A DNA stretch of 64,000 nucleotides from Staphylococcus durrellii (lineage in GTDB: Bacteria; Bacillota; Bacilli; Staphylococcales; Staphylococcaceae). The DNA lies in assembly GCF_015594545.1 (NCBI RefSeq), contig NZ_JADIIO010000001.1, positions 62,001 to 126,000 on the forward strand, written 5' to 3'. Position numbers and translations under genes: made by a program. Of this stretch, positions 27,655-36,279 are shown piece by piece (the stretch's first letter is position 1; the number at the start of each line of letters is the position of its first letter). The notes under the pieces are model-generated. The model did not search any database. It was not told the DNA's origin and saw only the letters and a list, made by a program, of their open reading frames with translations.

Positions 27655-27697
27655 AAAGCATCTTTATGCATAAGTTATTATGTACAAAGATGCTTTT
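27655..27697. terminator. Hairpin terminator between the SDR remnant and the siderophore gene
   Basis: Stem AAAGCATCTTT/AAAGATGCTTT, 20-nt loop, T-rich on both sides; usable by the convergent leftward gene as well. Confidence 0.7.
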
Positions 27698-27776
27698 AAT
27701 AAAATATAAGATTTTATCGGAATTAAATAACATCACCTAAAAGTATAAGTATATTTTGTTTATTGAGCGTTTAGCG

Positions 27777-28700
27777 TTATTCTATATTATTTAATTGATG
27801 TAATAAGATTTTTCTTTGTTTTTCTAAAGAAATAGGGTCGTTATAAGATGTATCTGAAGCATCTAGGGTAATGACATGTCCTTTTTTAACGGCATTTAAA
27901 TTTTTCCAATTATTAGTTTTTGTAAAGGGTGGCCGTTCTCCATTAGTTGCTAAAATAATGTAATCGCCAGTATAAGTTGATAAATCTTCTTGTGAAATTT
28001 GTGCATTATAAGCATTATGCACCTTGGGTTCTAATGCTTTAGGCATACGCATATCGTAACCATCATAAACAATTTCAGTGCCACGGCCTAGACTTTTACC
28101 AAAAGCTATTAAGCCTTTTGGTGTTGATTGAACAGCGGTAACAGTTTTGCCTTTGATTTTATGGCCTAGATTTTCTTTGTCTTGAGTCATCTTATGATCC
28201 CAATCTTTTACCCATTTTTTAGCTTTAGCTTTTTCATTAACAATTTCTCCCAATTGAATCGTTGTTTCTTTATAGCTTGTCTTTTTAGCATCAAATTGAA
28301 CTGTTGGCGCTACTTTTTTTAGCTTTTTAATGTTTTTATCCTCTTTGGTCGTTATAATCAAGTCTGGTTTTGTTTGGGTAATTTGTTCCATATCTTTTTG
28401 GCCAACTCTTTTAATGCCTTTAGTTGCCTTATCTAAGGTTTTATTTTGTTTTACAAAATCTATAACACCTACTGGTTTATGATTAAATTTAATTAGTGCG
28501 CCTATATATGTAGGATGTAAAACGACGATGCGTTTAGGATTTTTAGGAATTTTAACCTTAGTACCATCATTTTGCGTGAACGTCTTAGTTGATTTATTAG
28601 TAGATGATTTATCTGAGTTTTTGTTATCGTCATTATCTTTGTTACCACAAGCTGCTAAAATAACAAACAAAATTAATAATAAGACTAAAAATTTTTTCAT
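27777..28700 (-). CDS. Iron-siderophore ABC transporter substrate-binding lipoprotein
   Basis: 307 residues. Signal peptide with lipobox LAAC (Cys at residue 18), a polar linker, then a FecB/FhuD-type fold (KIPKNPKRIVVLHPTYIGAL, IKRVGQKDMEQITQTKPDLI, DYIILATNGERPP). It captures a ferric siderophore at the cell surface. No permease or ATPase gene is adjacent, so it must share an importer encoded elsewhere. A Fur box lies 19 bp upstream, in the gap shared with the divergent esterase. Confidence 0.88.
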   Translation of the reverse strand: MKKFLVLLLILFVILAACGNKDNDDNKNSDKSSTNKSTKTFTQNDGTKVKIPKNPKRIVVLHPTYIGALIKFNHKPVGVIDFVKQNKTLDKATKGIKRVGQKDMEQITQTKPDLIITTKEDKNIKKLKKVAPTVQFDAKKTSYKETTIQLGEIVNEKAKAKKWVKDWDHKMTQDKENLGHKIKGKTVTAVQSTPKGLIAFGKSLGRGTEIVYDGYDMRMPKALEPKVHNAYNAQISQEDLSTYTGDYIILATNGERPPFTKTNNWKNLNAVKKGHVITLDASDTSYNDPISLEKQRKILLHQLNNIE

Positions 28701-28718
28701 TTTTTACCTCTCTCTATT

Positions 28719-28740
28719 GGTATTGATTATCATTATCAAT
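28719..28740. promoter_or_regulatory. Fur box between the siderophore lipoprotein and esterase genes
   Basis: GGTATTGATTATCATTATC (28719-28737) matches the classical 19-bp Fur consensus at 17 of 19 positions. It lies in the 119-bp divergent gap, so iron-loaded Fur could repress both genes. Confidence 0.8.
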
Positions 28741-28819
28741 TATAGCATAATGGAAAGCACTTACAAGTTTATATTATGAATTAAGGTGGATGAAAAAGAT
28801 TTTGTTGTAAAGGGGAATA

Positions 28820-29521
28820 ATGTTGAATAAATATATAGATAGATTTCAAGTGAATGGCTATACCATTTCGGTCAAATTACCAAAAAGTTATTTTAAAAGT
28901 AGCAATCGAGATTATTCGTTGTTGTGTGTACAAGATGGAGACTACTTATTTAAATCCATCAAAAAAGATCTTATTTTTGTAGGTATTGAATCTGCAGATA
29001 GGTCTAATGATTTTACACCTTGGCAGACTCAAATAGGAAACGAAGTAAACGGCGGACAGGCAGACTATTATTTAACATGGCTAACAGAAACATTAATCCC
29101 TTTATTAAGAGATAAATATAGAGTGTCGACTGATAATAAGGATATCGGAATTGCAGGTGCTTCTTATGGGGCGTTAGTTTCTCTCTACGCATTATATACA
29201 ATGCCAGAGAATTTTGGCACCTATATATTAATTTCTCCGTCGTTATGGTATCCATATTTTATTGATTTTATGCAAGAACGCCAACCCATACAACGCCAAG
29301 TTAATGTATACTGGTATGTCGGTTTGAAAGAAGGTATTAAACATACATTAAGAATTAAAGAAATGGTACCTAATAGTTTAGAAGGCGTAAAAATTTTAGA
29401 GCATAGTTTGAAAAATGAAAATTCGCGCTTTCAATTTCAAACCTCAAGACGAGGGATTCATAGGCACCGTTTCTTCAAAAAATATTTTAACAAAGCATTA
29501 AAATTTATTTATCCTAGGTAA
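28820..29521 (+). CDS. Putative siderophore esterase (alpha/beta hydrolase, IroE/Fes-like)
   Basis: 233 residues of the putative-esterase family: LIFVGIESADRSNDFTPWQ, then the nucleophile elbow GASYGALVSLYALYTMPENF with Ser in GASYG, and a late GIHRHRFF carrying the likely catalytic His. No signal peptide, so it acts in the cytoplasm. It is divergent from a siderophore-binding lipoprotein under a shared Fur box, which suggests hydrolysis of an imported ferric tri-ester siderophore to release iron. AAAGGGG SD. The siderophore is not identified. Confidence 0.75.
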   Translation: MLNKYIDRFQVNGYTISVKLPKSYFKSSNRDYSLLCVQDGDYLFKSIKKDLIFVGIESADRSNDFTPWQTQIGNEVNGGQADYYLTWLTETLIPLLRDKYRVSTDNKDIGIAGASYGALVSLYALYTMPENFGTYILISPSLWYPYFIDFMQERQPIQRQVNVYWYVGLKEGIKHTLRIKEMVPNSLEGVKILEHSLKNENSRFQFQTSRRGIHRHRFFKKYFNKALKFIYPR

Positions 29522-29536
29522 CCATATGTTTAAATG

Positions 29537-29580
29537 CACCGCTAACGATTAAGCCACTTTAATCGTTAGCGGTGTATTTT
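29537..29580 (+). terminator. Strong terminator after the esterase gene
   Basis: Perfect 16-bp stem CACCGCTAACGATTAA/TTAATCGTTAGCGGTG with a 6-nt loop, then TATTTTT. Confidence 0.9.
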
Positions 29581-29605
29581 TAATTTAGTTAATTTAAAAA
29601 ATTAG

Positions 29606-29704
29606 AATGTGGTAGTAGGTTATAATCTACGCATATTTGAAAAATATATTAATGGCAAGATACATGCTGAAAAATTAGAAAATTATGAATTTAAATCATT
29701 CTAA
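29606..29704 (+). pseudogene. Possible C-terminal remnant of an unidentified gene
   Basis: A 32-codon stretch open from a TAG at 29603 to TAA at 29702, reading NVVVGYNLRIFEKYINGKIH then AEKLENYEFKSF. The composition is protein-like rather than random A/T translation, but there is no ATG, no SD and no family that I recognise. It could be the tail of a lost gene or chance. Confidence 0.3.
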
Positions 29705-29792
29705 ATTTAGTTGTAAAATACCCTTTAGTCTTTATTAGTTAACTGGCATAATAGAAACGTTGACTAAAAATTTGAAGGGAGTATGAATAAGT

Positions 29793-30971
29793 ATGGAAAA
29801 TAGCAAAAATTATAATCTCATCACTACAATTATGTTTATTTCGGGTATTATAGTGATGGCTAGTTTGTACACTGCTTTACCACTAACTGCTGCTTTTGCT
29901 GATGACTTTCATGTTCCTAAAGAGATTGCAACCTTGAATGGTGTTATTTTTTCGATAACTTATTCTTTAAGTTGTTTATTTTATGGCACAATTTCTGAGA
30001 AGTTTGGCCGTGTCAAAACTATTTTGGTTGGCATTAGTGGCCTTGTGGTTATCTGTCTTATAATTGGTTTTGTTCATTCATTTACCTTACTCATTATTAT
30101 GAGAGCTGTACAAGGTGTTTTCGCCGCGACATTTTCTCCGGTTGCCATAACATATACAACTGAAACCTACCCGCCGGTTAAACGTATTACCGCTATTAGT
30201 TTTATTAGTACTAGTTTTATGCTATCGGGCGTATTAGGTCAAAATTTAAGTGAAATCATTGTTAGCCAACTCAATTGGCATTGGGTATATTTCATTTTAA
30301 CAATTTTATATTTAGTATTAGTGGTACTTATATATAAGTTTGTACCAGAAAGTCCACATCAAAATCGACAGTTACAGTTAAGTAAGTTTTTTGGTAATTT
30401 TAAAGATTTTAGTAATAATTTTAACGTACTATATTGTTTGTTTATTTCATTTACTTTGCTAACTATGTTTATTAGTATGTACACGATTTTGAATTCATAT
30501 ATTACTTCTGAACAAATTGGTGGTAATATGTCTACTGCTTCACTCATAAAAGTATTTGGGGTCATTGGGATGTTCTTATCGTTATTAGCAGGACGCATAA
30601 GCGGACGCTTAGGATTAAAGCGTACGTTAACATTAGCCCTAATAACATGTGTCGTATCATTAGTTTTAATGGGAACTTTCCACAATATTATTATGATTAC
30701 TATTTTTAGTGTGACTTTTGTAGCCGGAATAGCCTTTTCAATTCCTACTGTCATTTCTAAGGTTGGGCTAGTTGCTAAAAATAACCACGGCTTTTTTCTA
30801 TCTGTTAATACAGTGATATTATTTTTAGGTACTGCAATTGCGCCTATTTTAATGATCTATGTGGCTCGATTATCTAGTTACTTTTTAGAGTTCCTAATTA
30901 TAGCGCTCATAGGCATGGTATCTGTCATAATATCGATGTTGATGCCAAGTGATCATCAAGCCAACAGCTAA
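29793..30971 (+). CDS. MFS transporter (drug/metabolite exporter type)
   Basis: 392 residues with 12 hydrophobic segments. The loop 2-3 MFS motif reads FYGTISEKFGRVKTILVGI and motif C-like SFISTSFMLSGVLGQN lies in helix 5, typical of drug-efflux-type proton antiporters. The substrate is not predictable. SD GAAGGGAG. It is followed by its own hairpin terminator and stands alone between an iron-uptake pair and a hydrolase gene. Confidence 0.82.
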   Translation: MENSKNYNLITTIMFISGIIVMASLYTALPLTAAFADDFHVPKEIATLNGVIFSITYSLSCLFYGTISEKFGRVKTILVGISGLVVICLIIGFVHSFTLLIIMRAVQGVFAATFSPVAITYTTETYPPVKRITAISFISTSFMLSGVLGQNLSEIIVSQLNWHWVYFILTILYLVLVVLIYKFVPESPHQNRQLQLSKFFGNFKDFSNNFNVLYCLFISFTLLTMFISMYTILNSYITSEQIGGNMSTASLIKVFGVIGMFLSLLAGRISGRLGLKRTLTLALITCVVSLVLMGTFHNIIMITIFSVTFVAGIAFSIPTVISKVGLVAKNNHGFFLSVNTVILFLGTAIAPILMIYVARLSSYFLEFLIIALIGMVSVIISMLMPSDHQANS

Positions 30972-31003
30972 ACAAGTGAATATAAATCACAATTATTAAA
31001 ATT

Positions 31004-31051
31004 ATAGCCTTTCAATGAATTCTAATCGGGAATCATTTAAAGGCTATTTTT
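31004..31051 (+). terminator. Terminator after the MFS gene
   Basis: Stem built on ATAGCCTTT and AAAGGCTAT with inner ATGA/TCAT pairing, then TTTTTAATC. It lies between convergent genes. Confidence 0.7.
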
Positions 31052-31060
31052 AATCTTTTA

Positions 31061-31993
31061 TTAGTTATCGTTTTTAGAAATAATAACACCTAAGTCATTG
31101 TTGCTATTATTAAATTGGTCACAAAGTGCTAACCAACTCGCAGATTCTATATTAAGCACGTAGCGGAAGTAAGCCCATGTAGCGTATTGAATTAATTCAA
31201 CTCTTTGTGGGTTGTCATCTGTTGTTTCTTTCATATCATAACCAGGTATACCTCCAAGTGAATATTCTGCATCGTATAAATTCAACAAGCTTTTGCTTCC
31301 AGGGCTTTTATAATATGGCTCAGTCATCCATTCAGGTCCTTCAACAGTTAGTGGTGAATGGTCTGCGTCACCTGCAATAACAAGTGTAGGCTTATTCATA
31401 TACTTGAAGTTAGGATTTAAGAAAGAAAAATTATCGACGGCAAATTGAGTTAACTTGTCGCCACCTTCACCGGCCGTAGCAAGAAGAACGCCTCCTTGCA
31501 CTCTTGAATCTGATAAATTTTCACTTGCATAGGTCACTGGATCCATTACTTGTAGGCCAAGTAAATTTCCCGCAGTTTGTCCACCGAATGAATGGCCTGC
31601 TGTCACAATGCGATGATAATCTATGCGCCCTTGCAATCCAGGAACGAGAGATTCAATATAATCGAGATTATCGAGTATATGTTTCATGTCATCTACTCTA
31701 ATACGCCATAAAGATTGTATTCTTGGATCGTCATCACTTAGATGAATCCTCTTAGAATCTAGAAAAGTAGGTTGAATTACGATAAAACCATGAGCTGCCC
31801 AAAAGTCTGCTAAAGGTTCATAACCATCTTGAGAGGAACCAAAGCCATGTGCGAAAAGAATAACAGGCAAATCTTCTCCAGTTGATGGCGCAGAAACTTT
31901 TATAGATAAATCTTCTCCACGCTCTGGTCTAGATAACATTATATACTTCATTGAAATAATCGGTTGTGCTTCATTTAGCTTAACGTCTAACAT
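31061..31993 (-). CDS. Alpha/beta hydrolase (chlorophyllase/PAF-hydrolase-like)
   Basis: About 310 residues: PVILFAHGFGSSQDGYEPLA (oxyanion loop), nucleophile elbow GHSFGGQTAG, and a late acid in IAGDADHSP. No signal peptide. The fold resembles predicted dienelactone/PAF-acetylhydrolase-like proteins; the substrate is unknown. ATG 31993 (MLDVKL) is preferred over the upstream TTG 32002 because the AAGGAAG SD is too close to the latter. It is divergent from the MarR redox operon across about 200 bp and may share its regulation. Confidence 0.75.
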   Translation of the reverse strand: MLDVKLNEAQPIISMKYIMLSRPERGEDLSIKVSAPSTGEDLPVILFAHGFGSSQDGYEPLADFWAAHGFIVIQPTFLDSKRIHLSDDDPRIQSLWRIRVDDMKHILDNLDYIESLVPGLQGRIDYHRIVTAGHSFGGQTAGNLLGLQVMDPVTYASENLSDSRVQGGVLLATAGEGGDKLTQFAVDNFSFLNPNFKYMNKPTLVIAGDADHSPLTVEGPEWMTEPYYKSPGSKSLLNLYDAEYSLGGIPGYDMKETTDDNPQRVELIQYATWAYFRYVLNIESASWLALCDQFNNSNNDLGVIISKNDN

Positions 31994-32142
31994 AATTAAC
32001 AAAACTTCCTTTCCTATCTTTTAATATAGCTACATAGTAATTTACTGCCGTTCACTATAATAAGTAAGCTACATTTTAAATCTTTCAAACTTACAATTAA
32101 AGATTATTGCTTTGAAATACTCATAAGTTCATTTGGTTGATT

Positions 32143-32156
32143 AATCGCGCGCGATT
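32143..32156. promoter_or_regulatory. GC-rich palindrome upstream of the marR operon
   Basis: Perfect 14-bp palindrome AATCGCGCGCGATT embedded in TTGATTAATC/GATTGATTAA, 33 bp before the marR start. Its alternating CG core stands out in this AT-rich genome and is a likely operator for the MarR protein. Confidence 0.55.
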
Positions 32157-32189
32157 GATTAAAGTTGGACTAGAAGAGGAGGGGTTATT

Positions 32190-32648
32190 TTGATTGATGA
32201 AGAAATGAAATTGGCTAATCAGTTATGTTTTTCTGCTTACAATGTTAATAGATTATTTAGCAAATTTTATGAACAACAATTAAAAAAATTTGGTTTAACA
32301 TTTTCTCAATACCTTGTTTTACTGACGTTGTGGGAGGAAAATGATCAAACGCTGTGGGCAATTGGTAAAAAATTAGATCTAGCGAGTAACACTTTAACGC
32401 CATTACTTAAAAGATTAGAACAAACAGGCTGGATTCAAAGAACTAGAGCTGAAAATGATAAACGACAACTTATTGTAACTTTAACTACGAAAGGTATAGA
32501 CCAGCAAGAAGAAGTGCATAAAGCTATTTCTAAATGTATTTCTTCACAATTTGACGTAGATGAATATATAAAAGCTAAAAATATTATGGATAATTTAGAA
32601 GAAACGTTGAAAACTATTACAAAGGATGATTCAAATGAAACAATATGA
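32190..32648 (+). CDS. MarR-family regulator with redox Cys (OhrR/SarZ/MgrA type)
   Basis: 152 residues starting with TTG at 32190 behind an AGAGGAGGGG SD. NQLCFSAYNVNRLFSKFYEQ with Cys at residue 13 is the one-Cys signature of OhrR/SarZ/MgrA, followed by FSQYLVLLTLWE and the winged helix DLASNTLTPLLKRLEQTGWI with the wing DKRQLIV. These proteins lose DNA affinity when the Cys is oxidised. It is first in an operon with a flavin disulfide reductase and a glutathione peroxidase, which fits a peroxide or electrophile sensor. The role is inferred. Confidence 0.88.
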   Translation: MIDEEMKLANQLCFSAYNVNRLFSKFYEQQLKKFGLTFSQYLVLLTLWEENDQTLWAIGKKLDLASNTLTPLLKRLEQTGWIQRTRAENDKRQLIVTLTTKGIDQQEEVHKAISKCISSQFDVDEYIKAKNIMDNLEETLKTITKDDSNETI

Positions 32649-33978
32649 TGTCGTATTTTTAGGTAGTGGACATGCTGCTTGGCATAGCGCATTAACTTTA
32701 AACCAAGCAGGTAAATCAGTAGCTATCGTTGAAAAAGATCGTATAGCAGGTACATGTACGAATTATGGTTGTAATGCCAAAATTTTATTAGAAAATCCGT
32801 ATGAAGTGTTAGAGCAAGCTTCACACTATCCCAACATAATTAATACTGAAGCATTATCAGTGAATTGGGAAAACCTTATGTCTTATAAACATAAAATCAT
32901 TGACCCTATGGCAAATACTTTGAAAGGTTTATTTGAACAACAAAGTATAGATATTATTGAAGGGGCAGGAAGATTAGTAGATGAGCATCATCTCGTAGTA
33001 AACGGTGAACAATATTACGGCGAAAACATAGTTATTGCGACAGGCCAACACAGCAATAAGTTAGATATTGAAGGATCTGAATATACGCATGATAGTAGAG
33101 ATTTCTTATCATTAGATCAAATGCCAAATAGTATCACATTTATAGGTGTAGGCATTATTAGTATTGAATTTGCTAGTATAACTATTAAATCTGGCGTAGA
33201 AACGCATATGATTCATGTTGACGATGAGCCGCTCAAAGGTTTTTATTCAGCACATGTTGCTAAATTAATGGATAAATTGGCTGCAGAAGGCGTTCAATTC
33301 CATATGAATGAAAATACTACTGCGATTAAAGAGCAAGGTGATCGTTATACAGTAGCAACAGAATCAGGATTAGAGATTACCACTGACTATGTGCTAGACG
33401 CTACTGGACGTAGACCAAATGTACACGGTATTGGACTTGAAGAGGCTGGCGTTAATTTTACTAATCGAGGCGTACAGGTAGATGAATATTTACGTACAAA
33501 TATCCCTAATATTTATGCTAGTGGTGATGTATTAGATAAAGCAATTCCTAAATTAACACCTACTGCAACATTTGAATCTAACTATATCGCTGCACATATT
33601 TTAGGTATGAATGACAATCCTATTAGTTATCCCGCAATACCTTCAGTCTTATATACACTACCAAGATTGAGTAATATTGGGGTTTCTATAGATGAAGCGA
33701 ACAAGAGCGACGATTATAAAGTGAAAGATATTCCTTTTGGTAAACAAATGGTGTTTGAATATAAAAATGAAACTGAAGCGGAAATGACTATCGTGTTGAA
33801 TAGTAATAAACAATTAGTAGGAGCTGCAATTTATGCCGATGATGCACCGGATTTAGTCAATTTACTAACTTTCATTGTGAATCAAAAATTGACGGCTCAA
33901 GATTTAAATCAAATGATTTTTGCATTCCCTGGTTCATCTAGTGGTGTGATAGATCAATTGAAATTAGCAATGTTATAA
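32635..33978 (+). CDS. FAD/NAD(P) disulfide oxidoreductase (RclA/MerA-like)
   Basis: 447 residues of the class-I pyridine nucleotide-disulfide reductase family. It has FAD motif FLGSGHAAWHSALTLNQAG, redox pair C41-TNYG-C46, NAD(P) motif FIGVGIISIEFAS, and a second FAD motif NIYASGDVLD followed by a dimerisation domain. The usual HPT-E acid-base motif near the C-terminus is replaced by FAFPGSSSG, as in reductases that do not act on glutathione-like disulfides. S. aureus MerA and E. coli RclA, which protect against hypochlorite, are plausible relatives. ATG 32635 overlaps marR by 14 bp with an AAAGGATG SD. Confidence 0.82.
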   Translation: MKQYDVVFLGSGHAAWHSALTLNQAGKSVAIVEKDRIAGTCTNYGCNAKILLENPYEVLEQASHYPNIINTEALSVNWENLMSYKHKIIDPMANTLKGLFEQQSIDIIEGAGRLVDEHHLVVNGEQYYGENIVIATGQHSNKLDIEGSEYTHDSRDFLSLDQMPNSITFIGVGIISIEFASITIKSGVETHMIHVDDEPLKGFYSAHVAKLMDKLAAEGVQFHMNENTTAIKEQGDRYTVATESGLEITTDYVLDATGRRPNVHGIGLEEAGVNFTNRGVQVDEYLRTNIPNIYASGDVLDKAIPKLTPTATFESNYIAAHILGMNDNPISYPAIPSVLYTLPRLSNIGVSIDEANKSDDYKVKDIPFGKQMVFEYKNETEAEMTIVLNSNKQLVGAAIYADDAPDLVNLLTFIVNQKLTAQDLNQMIFAFPGSSSGVIDQLKLAML

Positions 33979-33993
33979 AAGGAGCGCTATATA

Positions 33994-34473
33994 ATGACTA
34001 ATAATATTTATGATATACAAGTTGCTAACAAAGATGGTAGCACTTATTATTTAAATGACTATAAAGGTAAGGTAATAATAGTTGTAAATACTGCTACAAA
34101 ATGTGGATTGAGTGGTCAATTTGAAGAATTAGAAGAGCTTTATCAAAAATATAAAGATCAAGGACTTATTATTCTAGGATTTCCGTGTAATCAATTTGCC
34201 AATCAAGAACCTGGTACAGACGACCAAATCTCAGAAACATGCAAAATTAACTTTGGTGTAACTTTTCCAATACATGCTAAAATTGACGTAAATGGTAAAG
34301 ACGAAAGTCCATTATTTACACTACTAAAAAATGAAGCATCAAGTTTATATGGTAAAAAAATTAAATGGAACTTTACGAAATTTGTTATCGATCGAGAAGG
34401 TAATGTAGTAAAAAGACTTGCCCCTAAAGATAGTCCTAAAAAGGCTGAAAAATTAATTCAAGATTTATTGTAA
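33994..34473 (+). CDS. Glutathione-peroxidase-family thiol peroxidase
   Basis: 159 residues with the GPx pattern VVNTATKCGLSGQFEELEEL (peroxidatic Cys37 in place of selenocysteine), LGFPCNQFANQEPG with Cys65, and WNFTKFVIDREG. Staphylococci lack glutathione, so reduction is expected through thioredoxin or bacillithiol. It lies 15 bp after the disulfide reductase, completing a marR-reductase-peroxidase operon for oxidative stress. AAAGGAG SD. Confidence 0.9.
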   Translation: MTNNIYDIQVANKDGSTYYLNDYKGKVIIVVNTATKCGLSGQFEELEELYQKYKDQGLIILGFPCNQFANQEPGTDDQISETCKINFGVTFPIHAKIDVNGKDESPLFTLLKNEASSLYGKKIKWNFTKFVIDREGNVVKRLAPKDSPKKAEKLIQDLL

Positions 34474-34522
34474 ATAGTCTTTTTTCAAGTTAAAAGGGAT
34501 AGCAGCAAAGGAGTTATGCGAT

Positions 34523-34918
34523 GTGGACAAATTAATTTTAGTCAGCTACGGCCAATTTTGCAATGGAATTAAAGATAGTTTAGAAATGATACTCGGACCA
34601 TAACCACAAGTTTTCACTGTGCCATTACTAGAAGAAGGCGAAGCTGACATCAAACAAAAGTATAACGATATAGTAAATAAAGATGATAACATAACAGTCT
34701 TTGTAGATTTACTGGGTGGGACGCCGTCAAATGTAATGTCACAATTGCTTAAGGAAGGACAAAACTTTAAATTATATACAGGGATGAACCTACCAATGGT
34801 CATTAGTTATATAAGCAGTATTGTGCATGAACAACCGAAAGATTTTCATGTTAGAGCACGAGAAGGTATCGTATAAGTTAATGACATGCTCAATCATATC
34901 GATGATGAAGACGAATAA
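34523..34918 (+). pseudogene. Mannose-family PTS EIIA, broken by two in-frame stops
   Basis: GTG 34523 behind an AAAGGAG SD begins MDKLILVSYGQFCNGIKDSL, an EIIA(Man)-type N-terminus in which the phospho-accepting His of S-H-G is Tyr. A TAA at 34601-34603 interrupts the chain after EMILGP. The frame then continues intact through FVDLLGGTPSNVMSQLL to a second TAA at 34874-34876, and VNDMLNHIDDEDE leads to a final stop at 34916. The His change and both stops can be explained by single C-to-T transitions. The other PTS subunits are not present. The later GTG at 34619 gives a shorter frame that is not a likely gene. Confidence 0.8.
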
Positions 34919-34987
34919 ACTAGAATAAGTAGCAGTTGAAATTTTTTAAATGAGTAGAAATAGTTAGTTGGTTATTATTACCAAAAT

Positions 34988-35028
34988 AGTGGTCAGCCTT
35001 AATTGAGAGGCTGGCTACTTATAGTTTA
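34988..35028 (+). terminator. Possible terminator hairpin after the EIIA pseudogene
   Basis: 12-bp stem (two G-U) AGTGGTCAGCCT/AGGCTGGCTACT with an 8-nt loop; the T-run is weak (TATAGTTT). Confidence 0.45.
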
Positions 35029-35152
35029 TTAAATATAATTAATTATAAATTAACGATAAATATTTAATAATTATATTAGTGTAATAATATAACTATTGAT
35101 TTAGACATAAATTAAATTTACAATAATAAATAAGGGATATATTTTTTTGAGC

Positions 35153-35176
35153 ACGAATAACAACGTTGTTATTCGT
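35153..35176. promoter_or_regulatory. Perfect 24-bp palindrome upstream of the TRAP operon
   Basis: Half-site ACGAATAACAAC followed directly by its exact complement-reverse. The CG-centred symmetry is LacI-family style. It lies 69 bp before the dctP-type gene. A degenerate copy of the same core is found upstream of the GH31 gene (40341-40360). Confidence 0.7.
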
Positions 35177-35244
35177 TTAAGTGATTAAAATTTTATTATG
35201 CATAAATAGTTAGTTATTGGCGAAGATTAAATGGAGGGGATTAT

Positions 35245-36279
35245 ATGGCCAAAATTTTAAGTATTTTTGTAAGCGCATTCATTATTTGGGGTATGTTTAG
35301 TTTTGCGTTTAACTCACAGATCAAAGCACAAGAAAAACCAAAGGAGATAGTTTTAGCTCATAATCAACCAACAGAGCATCCTGTACATAAGTCGCTTGAA
35401 ATCTTTAAAAAGGAATTGGAAAAAAAATCTCATGGTCAAATTAAAGTGAAAATATACCCTAATGGCCAATTGGGTAGTGAGCGTGAAGCAATAGAAATGA
35501 CACAAACAAATGCTATACAAATGACCAAAGTATCTGCGGGTGCACTTGAAAGTTTTTCACCTTCGTATTCTTTATTTAACGCACCATATTTATTTAATTC
35601 ACAAGACAATTATCGTCATTTAATGAAAGAGAAAAAAGTCCAAAATGCATTTTTCCATAGTACTTTTGATAATGGATTTTTAGGAATTACATATTATGAT
35701 GCCGGCGCTCGTAATATTTATACCAAAGACAAAGCTATCAAAAATAGTAAAGATTTAAAAGGAGTTAAAACACGCGTTCAACCAAGTAAAACGAGCGTTA
35801 AGCTAATTAAATCATTGGGTGGTACACCAACGCCTATGGATTTTGGTGAGGTATACACTGCGATGCAGTCGGGTGTTATAGATGCTGCTGAAAACAATGA
35901 AACCGCACTCACAACCAATAATCATGGGGAGATAGCGAAAAACTATTCTTATACAGAACATGCTTACGTTCCCGATGTCTTAATTATGAATAAGGATACT
36001 TACAATGATCTTACAAAGCAACAGCAAAAATGGCTTGCTGAAGCGGCGGCTGATTCAACTAAAAAGCATGAAGTTTTATGGGACAAAGAAGTTAAACATG
36101 CAAAGGAAGTTGCTAAAAAAGATATGGGAGTGAAATTCCATAAAGTAGATAAATCATCGTTCAAAAATGCATCCAAACCGTTACGTAAAGAGTTTGCTAA
36201 AGATCCAAAAACTAAAAAATATTATGACTTAATTCAAAAGGAGGAAAAGAAATATGAAAAAAGTAAAACAAAGCATTGA
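35245..36279 (+). CDS. TRAP transporter substrate-binding protein (DctP family)
   Basis: 344 residues with a signal peptide (hydrophobic core to about residue 28, cleavage near IKAQEK) and no lipobox. DctP motifs: KEIVLAHNQPTEHPVHKSL, IYPNGQLGSEREAIEM, KDLKGVKTRVQPSKT with the ligand-carboxylate Arg, and GVIDAAENNETAL. TRAP systems import organic acids, often sugar acids, using ion gradients; relatives with AENN near the binding site often handle uronates. An anchored tether is not obvious, although uncleaved signal anchoring is possible. TRAP systems are unusual in staphylococci as far as I know. SD GGAGGGG. Confidence 0.88.
   Translation: MAKILSIFVSAFIIWGMFSFAFNSQIKAQEKPKEIVLAHNQPTEHPVHKSLEIFKKELEKKSHGQIKVKIYPNGQLGSEREAIEMTQTNAIQMTKVSAGALESFSPSYSLFNAPYLFNSQDNYRHLMKEKKVQNAFFHSTFDNGFLGITYYDAGARNIYTKDKAIKNSKDLKGVKTRVQPSKTSVKLIKSLGGTPTPMDFGEVYTAMQSGVIDAAENNETALTTNNHGEIAKNYSYTEHAYVPDVLIMNKDTYNDLTKQQQKWLAEAAADSTKKHEVLWDKEVKHAKEVAKKDMGVKFHKVDKSSFKNASKPLRKEFAKDPKTKKYYDLIQKEEKKYEKSKTKH

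Noticed and set aside
34619..34876. 85-residue protein from GTG 34619 as an intact EIIA
   Set aside because: It lacks the phosphorylation-site N-terminus; the true start with SD is GTG 34523, which is interrupted by a stop.
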